A stretch of 64,000 bases of DNA from Helianthus annuus (Eukaryota > Streptophyta > Magnoliopsida > Asterales > Asteraceae), in contig NC_035435.2 of the NCBI RefSeq assembly GCF_002127325.2, forward strand, positions 123,747,127 through 123,811,126. The letters are read 5' to 3'. A program made the position numbers and the translations under genes. The stretch's first letter is position 1. Every line of letters starts with the position of its first letter. This document shows positions 10,747-23,700 of the stretch, piece after piece. Under the pieces are notes generated by a model. The model saw only the letters and a list, made by a program, of their open reading frames with translations. It did not search any database and had not been told where the DNA came from.

Positions 10747-11837
10747 ATGCCTCCTCGACGCGAACACCAGATAGCAACTGTCGAGCTGGCAGAAATTATT
10801 GTGCAGCAGATGGCTGCTCAATTCCCAAATCTCTTTGCTCAATGGAACCAAGCCAACAACAACAACAATGGTACATGCAATTTCAAGAGCTTTAACTCGG
10901 CTAAACCACTCAAGTTTAGTGGTTCTGAGGGAGCAACTGGGCTTCTCCAATGGTTCGAGAGCATCGAGAATACCTTTCGCCACGTGCAGTGTCCGGAAAA
11001 AATCGCAAGGTCGAGTTTTCTTCGAGTGTGTTTCAGAAGAGGGCTCTTACATGGTGGAACGGGGTAATGAGAGACCGTGGTGCAGATGTTGCTCTAGCAC
11101 AAACATAGGCTGAACTGAGAGCTCTTATGATGAGAGAGTTTTGTCCTCGTCATGAACAACGAGCGTTGGAGAAGGAGTTTGATGATTTAAAACAAGATAG
11201 TGGCGAACACAGGGCATATACTGATAGGTTTGAGGAGTTGAGTCTACTTTGCCCGACTATGGTCGCCCCACTCGACAAGGCTATCGAAAGGTACATCGAT
11301 GGCCTGCCTGACTCGGTACAAGACATTGTCACTGGTAGCAACCCTACCACACTCCGTCAGGCCATTGAGCTATCTGCAACCTTGACTGAATCACAGATCT
11401 GAAAGCATAAACTTTTTCGAAAGCGTGACAAGAAGCCAATCGAGGAATCAAAGGCCATGGATGAACAGACTGAATCTCCTAAGAAGTCAAAGAAGCGAAA
11501 GGCTTCTCAGAACTTCGCCATGGTCGCTCACAATGGTCAAGCCGTCCCCAACCAACCAGGTCAACCCCCTGCTAGAAAACCATACAATGGAACTGCACCT
11601 TTGTGCAACCAATGTGGCCTCCATCATCACGCCAATGTACAATGCCGCAAATGCCAAACTTGTGGACTTATAGGCCACACAGCAAGAGTCTGCCCAGCTG
11701 CAGCTGCGCCAAACCAAGCTGGCAACAATCCTGCTCAAGGTCGTTTTCTACCAGGCTCTTGTTTCAACTGTGGCGAGATGGGTCATTTCCGAAGAAATTA
11801 CCCAAAGCTTGCTAATGCAAATCCAGCACAGGGATAA
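10747..11837 (+). pseudogene. Broken Ty3 gag
   Basis: The frame opens MPPRREHQIATVELAEIIVQ at 10747. It continues through the retrotransposon gag domain (FSGSEGATGLLQWFESIENT; later RALTWWNG in another frame; RYIDGLPDSVQDIVTGSNPT). A Lys/Arg-rich stretch and two zinc knuckles follow. The first is CQTCGLIGHTARVC. The second, CFNCGEMGHFRRNY, has its last Cys replaced by Tyr. Breaks are a two-base expansion of an A run near 10997-11002 that shifts frame, TAG at 11106-11108 where Trp is expected, and TGA at 11400-11402 where Arg is expected. No protease follows the knuckles. The gag cannot work as it stands, yet the LTRs are young, so the break probably predates the last move. Confidence 0.88.
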
Positions 11838-12896
11838 GCATCTGACTGACAAGAAGACAACATCGTTTAGAAATAATCACGTCTTATGTATTATTTTCTT
11901 TTGTTGTCAAGGTCCAAGAAACCGTTGTTATCGTTGTTTATAAATAAATTTTTATTTACATTGCAATGTATTTGTGTGGTTACATATATAAACGACATAC
12001 CCCCTTACAATACCGACAATCAAGGAACCGTATTCCTTAAAGAACAAACTACCCCCAAAATTCTCCCATCCTATGATCTCTTGCGTCTTCCACGAAATTC
12101 CTAAGTACCCGTTTATTCTAAGGAAACGAAGTACAAGGCGCAGGTTACAACACATGACGAATACCCAAAGTACCACTATAAATCCTTAATAGGGTGCCTA
12201 AGGATTTCCCGTAAGTCCTTAATTGTTGTATACCTTAATTTGAATGTGGTGATTCCTTGTAATCAAAAATCAAATTTTGGGAGATCTTCCTATCTTCTCA
12301 GATAGATTCCAGTGAACATTGAGACCCGTCGATTGGTGTCCATATCCGTATTCAATCAATAACAAGTTAAAAACAAATTATGATCAAGTTAAACAAGTAT
12401 GTGACTTTGTGCTTATGTCTTCCCTTATGTGTTGTTGTGTGATCCAAATTATGCTATCCAAATCCTCGTAGAATCTTACATATCCTTGTACAAGAGATTC
12501 ATCGTAGGATACCCAGGGGTATTACTTAAAATCCTCAATGGACTTCTATGTTATAGTTAAGTCCCTCGGATTATAAAGTACTACTTCATAATTAGACCCT
12601 TGAGTGGTCTAGTTAAACAGATTCATCCAAAAATCTGGATAAGGATATCATGTGATGATATAGCTGAAAGGACTCCTTGGTGGCCTAACTAAGAAGATCC
12701 CCTGTCGATCTAATTAAAAGGAACCGATGGAAGTCTAGTCACCCTCATCACAAGTTTGATATCCTTCCCCAAAACATTACAAAACAAACTGTGCGGACTG
12801 TGCAAGGGATTACGTAATTATGGATGCATACATAATTATGGAATTTAGTGCACAGAAATCACAGCAAGTTCTGTCATGTGTCTAGAGTTAACCCTA
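11838..12896. other. Noncoding replacement of pol
   Basis: This is where protease and pol should follow gag. No frame matches any pol domain on either strand. The sequence is A+T-rich with CCTTA and AAGTCC words. It appears unrelated to the parent pol. Confidence 0.7.
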
Positions 12897-13960
12897 TTCA
12901 TTTCCAACTCTGATGAAGCAACCGTTGAAAATGATTCCGTTTAGTTCATTTTCGTTTCTGAAGATTTATCCGTTGAGGAGATGAATATCCGTTGTGTAAT
13001 CCTTCATTTCCAACTCTGATGAAGCAACCATTGAAAATGACTCCGTTAGTTCATTTTCGTTTCTGACGATTTATCCGTTGGGGAAATGAATATCCGTTGT
13101 GTAATCCTTCATTTCCAACTCTGATGAAGCAACCGTTGAAAATGACTCCGTTAGTTCATTTTCGTTTCTGACGATTTATCCGTTGGGGAAATGAATATCC
13201 GTTGTGAAATCCTTCATTTCCAACTCTGATGAAGCAACCGTTGAAAATGATTCCGTTTAGTTCATTTTCGTTTCTGAAGATTTATCCGTTGAGGAGATGA
13301 ATATCCGTTGTGTAATCCTTCATTTCCAACTCTGATGAAGCAACCGTTGAAAATGACTCCGTTAGTTCATTTTCGTTTCTGACGATTTATCCGTTGGGGA
13401 AATGAATATCCGTTATGAAATCCTTCATTTCCAACTCTGATGAAGCAACCGTTGAAAATGATTCCGTTTAGTTCATTTTCGTTTCTGAAGATTTATCCGT
13501 TGAGGAGATGAATATCCGTTGTGTAATCCTTCATTTCCAACTCTGATGAAGCAACCGTTGAAAATGACTCCGTTAGTTCATTTTCGTTTCTGACGATTTA
13601 TCCGTTGGGGAAATGAATATCCGTTATGAAATCCTTCATTTCCAACTCTGATGAAGCAACCGTTGAAAATGATTCCGTTTAGTTCATTTTCGTTTCTGAA
13701 GATTTATCCGTTGAGGAGATGAGTATCCGTTGTGTAATCCTTCATTTCCAACTCCGATGAAGCAACCGTTGAAAATGACTCCGTCTGTTCATTTTTTGAA
13801 GATTTATCCGTTGAGGAAAGAAATCCTTCATTTCCAACTCTGAGGAAGCAACCGTTGAAGATGACTCCGTTAGTTCATTTTCGTTTCTGACGATTTGTCC
13901 ATTGAGGAAATGAACATCCGTTTGCTTATTCCGTCATTTCCATTTCTGAAGAATACTCGT
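12897..13960 (+). repeat. Alternating 106/105-bp tandem array
   Basis: Units beginning TTCATTTCCAACTC start at 12897, 13003, 13108, 13213, 13319, 13424, 13530, 13635, 13741 and 13827; a degenerate remnant lies near 13933. Two types can be told apart. Type A (106 bp) has GATTCCGTTTAG and GAAGATTTATCCGTTGAGG. Type B (105 bp) has GACTCCGTTAG and GACGATTTATCCGTTGGGG. The order is A B B A B A B A and then shortened units. The array lies just upstream of the polypurine tract. Confidence 0.93.
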
Positions 13961-14084
13961 TGAGGAAAATGACTCCGTCTGTTCATATTCGTTTCTGAGG
14001 AATGACCGTTAAGGAAATGACAGGATATTGCCTTACATATCGCTGGTGGTTATTTGGCAAAGTCACAAATAGACTCCTACGAAT

Positions 14085-14120
14085 AAATTTCGGGACGAAA
14101 TTTCCTAAAGTAGGGGAGAC
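14085..14120 (+). other. Polypurine tract and conserved upstream block
   Basis: TTTCGGGACGAAATTTCC is followed by the purine-rich AAAGTAGGGGAGAC directly before the 3' LTR. The TTTCGGGACGAAA block also precedes the polypurine tract of the Tekay-like element at 38791-38930, supporting a common origin. It would prime plus-strand DNA synthesis. Confidence 0.75.
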
Positions 14121-17100
14121 TGTGACACCTGTGTCACTGCGACCATCAAACAAATACCAAGCCGATGAAATATTGTATTTCATACTTGGGATCTTGTATA
14201 AATATGTGTATGTTTTGCACATATCAATTATTGTTCAATTTCAAACTCTACATTGCTTTCTAGAGCATTATACGCAAACTGGTGCGTAAACGTACTTAGT
14301 TTAATGCGACAAATACTCCGGAATATCAACATATACTCAACATACCTTAAATAACCTTTACATAACTTAGAAATAAGTTTTGAAGGCTTTGGTATAGCAA
14401 AAACAAGTTAATTCGCTTACAGGGACTAAACTTGACAAACTGCGAAAGTATGCCAATTTGAACTGTAACGAACATTCCGGAACATGTCCATAAGTTAAAC
14501 ATACCCTAAATATCCTTTACATAGCTTAGAAATAGGCTTTGAGGTGTTTGGTATGCTAAAACAAACTTTTGGATCATTCAGGGACTAAAAGTGTCAAAAA
14601 GTGCACAAGTTTGCACTTTCGCGCATAACTTACATTCTGAATACATCCGGACATCCAAAAATTTATGTAAGCATTATAATATTATGCCTTAGTGTTGGGC
14701 ATGAGAAAAATCCATTCGTCGCGTCATTTGGATCGTCTTTCGCGCTTATGCGCATTCCGTCGTAATTAAGCGAACATCGCAATCGTACGGCCAAACGAAC
14801 CGACATCCGGAATATTTTTGAGCATATTTCATGTCCCCTACACTTTAACTTCATCTTAGAGCCTTGAAATGAGGTTAACGGGGCTTAAACGTGCCAAAAA
14901 TGGGCCAAAATACGTGTTTCTGAAGTGCAGGGACCAAAATTGTAAATTCTGATCTGGGAACCTTAGGCGGGGCGCGTAAGGATTTACCAAATCCTTACGC
15001 GGGGCACGTGAGACTGTCAGACAGATTCAATGTATCTATTTAATGCAGTTGGCCTTTCGTTCGATCAAGCGGCAATGCCCTTTCACCCAATCAAGAGCCA
15101 AGGGGCAATTTCTGACTTACCACAAGAATTTGACAAGTGTACGCTCGAGATCGCGGCACGATATTCGATAAACGATCCTAACGGTTCCACTTTTCCTATA
15201 AATACCCCCCCCCTTTTGTGTAAAAACCCACAAGAATCAGATCTAAAGCTCTAAGTTGGAACCATTGTTTCATACCTGAGCTATTTGATCTAGATTAGCA
15301 CTCGGGGACCCTCCGTAAGTCTTCTTTCGCTCTTTTATTTGCTTTTCGAGTCCGAAAGTCAACGTTTTGTTGACTTTCTGCATTGACCAGCTTATGGTCG
15401 ATGCGAAGTTCATGGAACTTCATAACGTGAGCGTGATCACGATGGTTATGGTCCGTAGTGACCATACCTACTGATTACCCCGTTATCTAGGCTCAGTGAC
15501 GAGCCGTAGTTTCGGCCAAAATGCGCATTCTTGCGTATTTTGTAACCAAACTACTCGTGAGCATCAAAGCCGTTTGTTTTGATGCCCAACCTGTTTTCTA
15601 AACTTAGTTAAGCATGTTCTAACATGCTTAGCTCGTCACATTTAGTATAGTGCTTATATAGGGTCGTAAGGTAAGCGATCTAAACCATCGCTTATACTTT
15701 CGAACCCGACCCATTTGGTCGATCTTTAGGATCCGACCAAACATATTAGGTGACCATAGCTATAACCTTCCGAGGTTATACCTTGTGGTCGCAATGTTAG
15801 GCGTTCCATACGCGTTCTACGCGAATGACACGTTAGGGTGGCATAAGCTACCTCAACGGGTCGTGATGGACCGTAAGCACTTAGGTTTAGTTTCATTTTA
15901 GTATGTAGGCTTTGTTAAACCATATTACACGAGTCTCCATACTCGTTTGGTTTTCGAACCCGCGTACTGTCCGATCCTTCCGATTTGGTCCGGTATATTA
16001 ACATAAGCTACCTATTAGGTGCCGTTGATATTCCGTGATCTTTAGCATTATCTGGTTATTATACAAGGAACTCAAAGCAATCTCAGGTGAGTACATTGAA
16101 CCCCATCTTTTACATGTTTTCGAGGAGTCAATGTGAGTACATTGAACCCCTCTTTTACTGTTTTCCAAACTGTTTTGGGGTGAAACACATGTGCCTACTT
16201 GCTACTTTTATGCTTTCCGGTTTTCACATCATATACTACTATGTTCGATAGTACATATATAGTACATGATTTCATTGTGTTTATGCTATGTATGCCCATT
16301 GTGTGCGTACTTAGTACATTGTTTCACATTACATTACTGTTGCATATGCTCATCCAGCATATGAACATATTACACTACATTTTGAACCGTTGTACTCTAC
16401 AATACATTTCATGCTACGTACGCCCATTGTGTGCATACGTAGTACATTGTTTCACATTACATTACTGTTGCATATGCTCATCCAGCATATGAACACATTA
16501 CACTACATTTTGAACCGTTGTACTCTACAATACATTTCATGCTACGTACGCCCATTGTGTGCATACGTAGTACATTGTTTCACATTACATTACTGTTGCA
16601 TATGCTCATCCAGCATATGAACACATTACACTACATTTTGAACCGTTGTAACCATTTGACTATACATAAGCATTTCTACCATTGTTAAACATTTCATCTT
16701 GATGGTTTGGTTTGAGTAAGTGATTTACGTAACGAGGCATGTGTACTATGATACAAGCATGGTGGATACGCCGCTGGTACTTCCTATATATAAGTGTTTG
16801 TATGGTATTACATATCGTAGCGTTATTTGAATCATTTCAATTTGAGACATAGAACATTTTATACAAATAACACGCTTTTCACAAGACATTGATTTACAAA
16901 CAACAAATCTTATACAAACTCTTTTTACATGGTTATTCAGTTAACCATGCATTGTTCTCTTATTTATACATATCATTTGATCTTACCGTTTTTCAAATGA
17001 TTTACAAGACAAAGCAAAATACGAGGTTCATGACTAAACATTTTCTCAAACTCAAGTCATGAATTCCGTTTTCACAAAACCAATGTATCTTACAGGCATT

Positions 17101-17383
17101 TTTATGCTGACGTACCTATTTTCACATGTGTTTTCAGGAGATGATGCATAGGACTTATCAAGACATACTTAGGCGGACCTGTTCCTTAGTGACTTAAAAC
17201 GAGACAAGAACTAGTTAATTTATGTTATGTACACTTTGATTCTTGTTTAGACAATGTAAACTTTCATGTTTGATTTATAAAATGAAACTTCATTTGCCAT
17301 GGATTTGAAACAATTGATTCTGTTACAACACTCCCCGACGTTTCCGCCACGTTTTGTATGTTCTACGTGGTCGGGGTGTGACA
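14121..17383 (+). repeat. 3' LTR, 3263 bp
   Basis: Same length and landmarks as the 5' LTR at an offset of 7249. Differences I noticed: a G/A change near 14911, A/G near 15016, C/T near 15340 and A/G near 15459. The target duplication TGATA follows at 17384-17388. Confidence 0.93.
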
Positions 17384-17388
17384 TGATA

Positions 17389-18322
17389 GACTATAACAAA
17401 GTTTGCTAAAGTAAAGCATACAATTTAAAGTCTTAAAGTATTGCACTAACAAAGCGTATAGTGTTATAGTATGTATATTGCCATTACAGACGGTTACCTT
17501 TAGAGCCGTATTATAGATGGTTACCTACGAGGCTGTATTACAAGTGGTTACCTACAGGGTTGTATTATAGGCACTTACTATCGACGGCGTCGTATTAAGT
17601 GGCACTGCATTTGTTACTTGTCTATAGTTGTACAATTACATATATTATAGCTGCATGTATAGGTCATCGTATTATTTAAGAATGTTATGTTTGATATGTA
17701 CAGTAAAGTTATGCGATGCGCATTAAAAGCTTAATGTGATTAGTACATGTTAAAGATTATAGTTACCTGATATAACTACAACTCACTCAGCATTGCTGAC
17801 TTTTAGTATGTACATTAATAGATGAAAGGCTAGTTCGTTGCGAAGGCACCCTTTTGCTACCCGCATCCTATGTTATTGTGTTTATGATTTTATACATGGT
17901 TATATTTTGTTTTTAGAATGTAATGACTTAAACTCTCCGTTGAATTAAAACAATATTTACTTTTATGAATTATCTATTAAAAAGTAAATCCAACGACTAA
18001 GATCTACAGATTTAAGGCGTTTCACTATAAGGCCTTTAGCATCTTTCATCACACTGGCCAATATCTATTGTTGATGAATACAATAATACACATTAAATGA
18101 CTTAGCCGTTATATTTATTGAATTAAACAAAATAATAAATGTGCATTGTCCTTTATTATTATATTAATCATCTATTTTCAATCTTAAGTAAATGAAATAC
18201 TATTTCACCTTTAATGTTTATTATCATAATTTATTTTTATGAAGTCGAATCATAAAATAACTTGGAAGGTACATGAAACTTTTAACTCTAAAAATAAAAT
18301 TAAACAAAACGAAGGGATACCG
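17389..18322. other. Continuation of split repeat, then A+T-rich DNA
   Basis: 17389-17600 continues the dispersed repeat interrupted at 6871 and matches 1645-1880, including 27-bp units at 17493, 17520 and 17547. From about 17600 to 18322 it is A+T-rich and noncoding, and I recognise nothing. Confidence 0.6.
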
Positions 18323-19933
18323 AGGGCAAGTGCACCCATTGTGAGTGTAGTAAGATACCGAGGTCGTCCAAGGACACAAGAGCTTTTAGTACCGGTTTAT
18401 CCTCAATGTCTAATCAAATCATAATTTTAGAAAAAAGTTTAAAAATGATAATAAAAACTAAAAATGCTGAAAAATAAAAATAAAAAAAACAGGTAGACAA
18501 GATGAATCACTTGGATCCGACTCGCCTTTAGTGTAACCTTTGATTATTTTCGCACTTTTACACTTTTTAAGAGATTATCTTAGTTATAGTAGTAGGCCCC
18601 TCTTTTGAAGGTGAGGTTACCCTAAACCCAGTAGTTTGAGTCAGCAATGATACAGTCCTAAAGGGTTGGATTATTGAAAGATAATTAATTAAGTTATTAA
18701 TGCGTAATGTGGTAGGCCCCTCTTTTGAAAGTGACGTTACCCTCGGCTAAGTAGTTAGAGTCAACAGGGAAACAATCCTAAATAGCCGGGTAAATGTTTT
18801 AATAGTAGTTTACATATGAGGGGATCAAGAAATTCGAACCACCGCCATCCAATACCAGTGGGTATTGAAGGAGGTCCTACTAAGCTTGACCCAGGTCCTT
18901 GCAGGATCTATACACTGAACAAGGCAAGACTCTTACCAAACCATTCCCTTAACCCCCGACCAGGTAGCCAACATATCTCCATATAGACCGTGGAGATATA
19001 AATGGTGTAAATCTTTTATTTTATATAGACAGTAAAATAACGCCAAGACACCACGGACAAATGATAAGGAAGATTCACCTTCAACATAAGAAACTAGTTA
19101 TTAAAGTCATTAATACATAACCAAATAAAAAGTGTGTAAAGATTAAAAATAAAAAGTATTACACTAAATGCTTGTCTTCACCAAGTAATGTAAGAGACTT
19201 AGGCAAACATGGCCTTTGATTGTCAAGAACTCTTACGATCAATCTTGGATCCCGAGACTACTACACACACTCTATGATGGATGATGGATGACGGTGGTGG
19301 ATGTGAGTTGTGATGGTGGTGGTGGGTGGGTGAAGTGTGAGAGAGGTGGTTTGTCAAGAGACGATTTGCAAGTGAGCCAATCACCCCTATTTATAGCCTG
19401 CACAGAAGCCCGGACACGGCCCCGTGTCCACCCATCTTCTCTGTCTTCATTAATTGCAGTTTGTCTGCATTAGTTGACCAGGCCCCCATGTCTGCTGGGC
19501 ACGGCCCCGTGTGAAGAAGTGTATCTGTACTATCAAGATTTGCTTGGATTCTGTGAATCTTAGCGTTGACCATGGTCTCGTGTCCAGTGGGCACGCCCCC
19601 GTGTTGGGTGATATAAGCTTCTACAACTTTGTCTTTTCTGCAGACTCTTGGGCACGCCCCTGTGCTCAATGAGCACGGGGCGTGTTCAGCCTTCTATTCT
19701 CTTGTTTTTGCTTGGGGAGATGCTGTCGAGGGGTCGGGCATGCCACGTTTATTCCTTTTCTTGTATTATTGTTAGTTTTAGCTGCATTTTTGCTTCTTTT
19801 GTTCATTTAAGCTCTTTTAACCCTGAAAATACAAAAGGAAGACAAAAACACACTTTTTCCAACATTACCACTAAAAAGGGTTAGTTTTATGCCACAATTG
19901 ATGTAATTTATATGTTGCATTTTGCACACATCA
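18323..19933 (-). repeat. 3' LTR of Tat-like element (truncated)
   Basis: It matches 27900-29502 through blocks such as GCAAGTGCACC, GAGGTCGTCCAAGGACA and GTAGGCCCCTCTTTTGAA. The minus-strand start is TGATGTGTGCAAAATGC at 19933. The TATA box read on the minus strand lies at 19389-19396, and CACGG/CCGTG palindromes crowd the upstream side at 19411-19682. Confidence 0.82.
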
Positions 19934-20782
19934 AATACCCCCATACTTGAATCTTTGCTTGTCCTCAAGCAAAACTCTTTATAATGTGGCTTACACTCCC
20001 AAATGGAATGGGTAGAAGAGAAGGTTTTTGGGCTTGTCTTGAGTGTCGGGATTCTAAGATTTTTAATAGGTTTTATTTTTATGTTATTTACAATCCTATT
20101 CGTCATGATTTATTTAGAACATTACATAAAATAAATTACTAATTAGGGCATAACATGCCTCTTTAAAATTTCATTTATATACAAGTTCACATACCTCACA
20201 GGGGATCACTTAACACTCGGCCAAAGATGTATTTTGTGAAACACTCGAGAGTGGCATGGAACTTACTTCTACCATAAGCTTGCCAAGCAATCAATCCTCC
20301 TTATTTTTAACTATACACCTTTGTAAATATCAAGAGGACTTTTGGGTGAAGGGTTAGGCTTGGGTTAAAGGTAGTTGGTTGGGTAAGTGGTTAGTAGAAA
20401 AGGGCGAAAGGCGTAAAAAGCATCGGTTTTCATAAGACCTTTTTTATTTTTATGACCTTTTTTTATTCTAATGAAGCATTTCTTTAAACAAAGTTCTTTT
20501 TGATGAACTTGTTTATTTATTTCTTGGCTTCATCATTTTTTTTTGATAAGGAAAGTCATATGAAAAACCGAGCTTTTTACTAAAATAAAGGGTTTAAAAT
20601 GAAAAAGGGTTTTGGTGGGTAAAGGGTGTTTGTTTTGTGGGTTTAGAAATGAAAAGGTTTAGGCTCAAAGGGGTTAACTAGGGGATTTTGGGTAGGTGGT
20701 AAAAGAAAATAATGGTGTTGAAATAAAAAGGGTTTGTCCTAATGCCTCCATTATTTACTTACTTGGGTTTAAGTTGGTAAGG
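19934..20782 (-). other. Tat-like element internal noncoding DNA, 3' side
   Basis: It lies between the 3' LTR and the solo LTR insertion. It holds long A+T- and GGTT-rich stretches with no coding match. It shares GGGTTAAAGG-type blocks with 2240-2760 of the decayed relative. Confidence 0.55.
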
Positions 20783-23700
20783 TGTCACACCCCGACCACG
20801 TTAAAACAACAAACCGTGGCGGAAACGTCGGGGAGTGTTGCAACAGAATTATTGTTTCACAACCATGGTAACCAAGTGTTTTGTTTTACTGAATTATTAT
20901 GTAATGTACATTGTCTTTAAATCGAAACAAACTACATATTGTTTATAACTGTTTTTAAATCACTAAGGCCTCGTCCAGATCCTATGTGACACAAGCTTCC
21001 TAGCAAGCAACATCAAGCAATACCACCTGAAACATATGTAAAAAGTAAAGTCAGCAAAGAAATGCTGGCGAGTACATAGGTTTTATGGGAGTATTGGATT
21101 CATGGCTCGTTTATATGTTGCAGTATCTCGTTAGACTACATGAGTCAAAATACAAACCTCATTTAGAAAAGTGTATTGCAACATAATTAACCAACTCAAA
21201 TCAAATTGGTTTTAGTTTATAAAATCTCGTAGCCATGACTCTTAACTCAAAAACATTTGTTTTAGTATAACAACTTGTAAACATCTCGTAAAAACTCGTT
21301 AAATACTCGTATGGTTTATATCGTTTTGAAAACCTCGTTGTGTGATATCGTTTCCCCAGTGAACTAAATAATGACACACAATGTAATATGATAGAAGCAC
21401 TTATATATAAGATGTACCAGCGGCGTATCTACCATGATTCTATCATACTACACCCGTCCCATTATCTATTCACTACCCAAAACCAATCGTTTAATTCGTC
21501 TAACTCGTTTCAAATCGTGTATCTCGTTTCAAATTGTTTAACTCGTCCCAAAATCGTATTCGTTTTAATAGTGAAACTAATTTTGGTCGTCTTGCTAACA
21601 GCATTCAAACCTTTGTGACTCGTCACTCGTTTCTCACATTAACAAACCACCAAAGGGTAAGTTAACAATAACAGATTCGGTCGTTACCTACATAACCCCC
21701 ACACATAACCATGGGTGTAGTCTGATAACGGGATTTGTCAGATCCTATGGTACCATAACCTAATATTGGTCGGCTTGATCAGAGCTAATGAATGTCATTT
21801 GTTATGTAAATACAACCAACAAGTCTTGTTCACCTTATTGAAATCGTTATTAGTTTAGTATAAACCATCGTTTTTTGAAATCCTCGTTTAAACTTTGAAA
21901 TTCGTTTTGTACATATGAATCACCCCAAAACAATTGAAAACAATAAAATAGGGGAACTATGTACTCACTTGAGATTGTAGGGTATCCCTGATTTTGTGAA
22001 CTATCAATGCTCGGGAAATCAAGGAATCAAGTGGTACCTAGTATCGGATCGCTAGTCAAACAACAGACGCCTAAATCGGAAGATCGGAAAGAATGAGGTC
22101 TTGTAAACCAAATGAGTGTAGGAACTCATGTGATATGGTTTAACAAAGCCTACATTCTAAATCGGAACCTAACCTAAGTGCTTTCAACCCATCGCGGCCC
22201 ATTAAGGTAGCTTACGCCACTTTAACGCATCGTGCGTGCAAACGTGCGTTCGAGACGTCTAACTAGTCCTATGACAAGTATTATATGCCTAAACATGTTT
22301 AAATAGGTTGCATAATCAGTTTAGGTGACAAAAGTTAGGTTACATATGCTTAAAGTCCAATTATGCATGAAAAGGGCATTTTGGTAATTTACCTAAGGCA
22401 TATAATCTACCTATCATACAACTACTTAAACTCGATGACCATAAGGTATAACCTCGGAAGGTTATTCCCTATGCAACTATGGTCACTAACCATGCTTGGT
22501 CGGATCCTAAAGATCGACCAAACGGGTCGAGTTCGAAAGTCTAAGCGGTGGTTTAGACCGCTCGACTTATGACTCTAAACAAGCACTAACTATTAGTGAC
22601 GAGTTAAACATGTCAAAGCATGTTTAACCTACTAATTTGGTATCAAAACAAAGTGTTTTGATACCTAATAGTAGTCCCGTTGCAAAATGCGTGCTAAAAC
22701 GCATTTTGACCGAAACTTTGACTCGTCACTACACCTAGTCAACGTGGTAATCAATTGGTATAGTCACTAAGGACTATAACCAACGTGATTACGCTCACGT
22801 TGCGAAGTTCAAACGAACTTCTCGTTGACCAACTCGTGGTCAAAGCTGAAAGTCAAACTATATTTGACTTCCAAGCTAGGAAAACAATAAAAAGAATGAA
22901 AGAATGCTCACAATGGGTCCTTGCTATCTTTTCTACAAGAAAACCAAGTTCCCAATCAGACTTAGAGAGCTCCTTACACTTGAGGGAGCCTTCCAAATCA
23001 GATGAAGAAGAGAAGAGAAGTGAATGAGCAAAGACAAGTGAAATGGGATGGCCTATATATAGTTTTCGCAAACCGTAAGGATCATTTCTTGGAGAGGAGG
23101 CAATGATCCAAGCCATACAAGTGTCATAGGCTGATTGGGGGACTTGGAGAGCACACAAACCAGCCCCTAGTAATGAAAACCACCCATCAAAACCATCAAA
23201 ATCGTGCAAAATGACCAGATTCATTGTTTCTGTCTGACAGGCCCACGCTCCCCGCGTAAGATATGGCCAAGGCTTACGCGGGCCGCCTGGCCAACTTTGG
23301 CAGATTGTCAAAATTGGTCCCTGCAGCTTAGAAACTTGCGTTTCGGCCCATTTTTGACACGTTTAAGCCCCGTTAACCTCATTTCAAGGCTCTAAGATGA
23401 AGTTAAAGTATTGGGAACTCAAAACATACTCAAAAATATCTCGGATGTCGGTTCGGTTGGTCGTACGGTTGCGTTGTTCGGTTAATTACGACGGAAGTCG
23501 TAACGAACGCAAAAACGATCCAAATTGAGCGACGAATGGAATTTTATCATGCCAATCACTAAAATATAATATTTTAATGATTACATAAATTTTTGGATGT
23601 CCGGGTATATTCAGAACGTAAGATATGCGCGAAAATGCAAACTTGTGCACTTTTTGACGCTTTTAGTCCCTGAATGACCAATAAGTTTATTTTTGCACAC

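Larger units (their letters stand above)
6872..17383 (+). mobile_element. Young gag-only LTR retrotransposon (TR-GAG-like)
   Basis: Two LTRs of equal length (3263 bp each: 6872-10134 and 14121-17383) begin TGTGACACC and end GTGTGACA. The 5-bp target duplication TGATA flanks them (6867-6871 and 17384-17388). By eye I noticed only about four substitutions between the LTRs, so insertion is recent. The 3986-bp internal region has a primer site matching initiator tRNA-Met, a gag pseudogene, a tandem array and a polypurine tract. It has no protease, reverse transcriptase, RNase H or integrase. This is the published TR-GAG layout (terminal repeats plus GAG only), with unusually long LTRs. It must be moved by enzymes from a related autonomous element. 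Confidence 0.92.

Noticed and set aside
12897..13960. CRISPR-like regularly spaced repeats
   Set aside because: The whole 105-106-bp unit repeats with no unique spacers, and the context is a plant retrotransposon.
19288..19884. Small frames on both strands near 19.3-19.9 kb
   Set aside because: They lie in the Tat-like LTR and recur at 28.8-29.5 kb; they are LTR sequence with palindromes.
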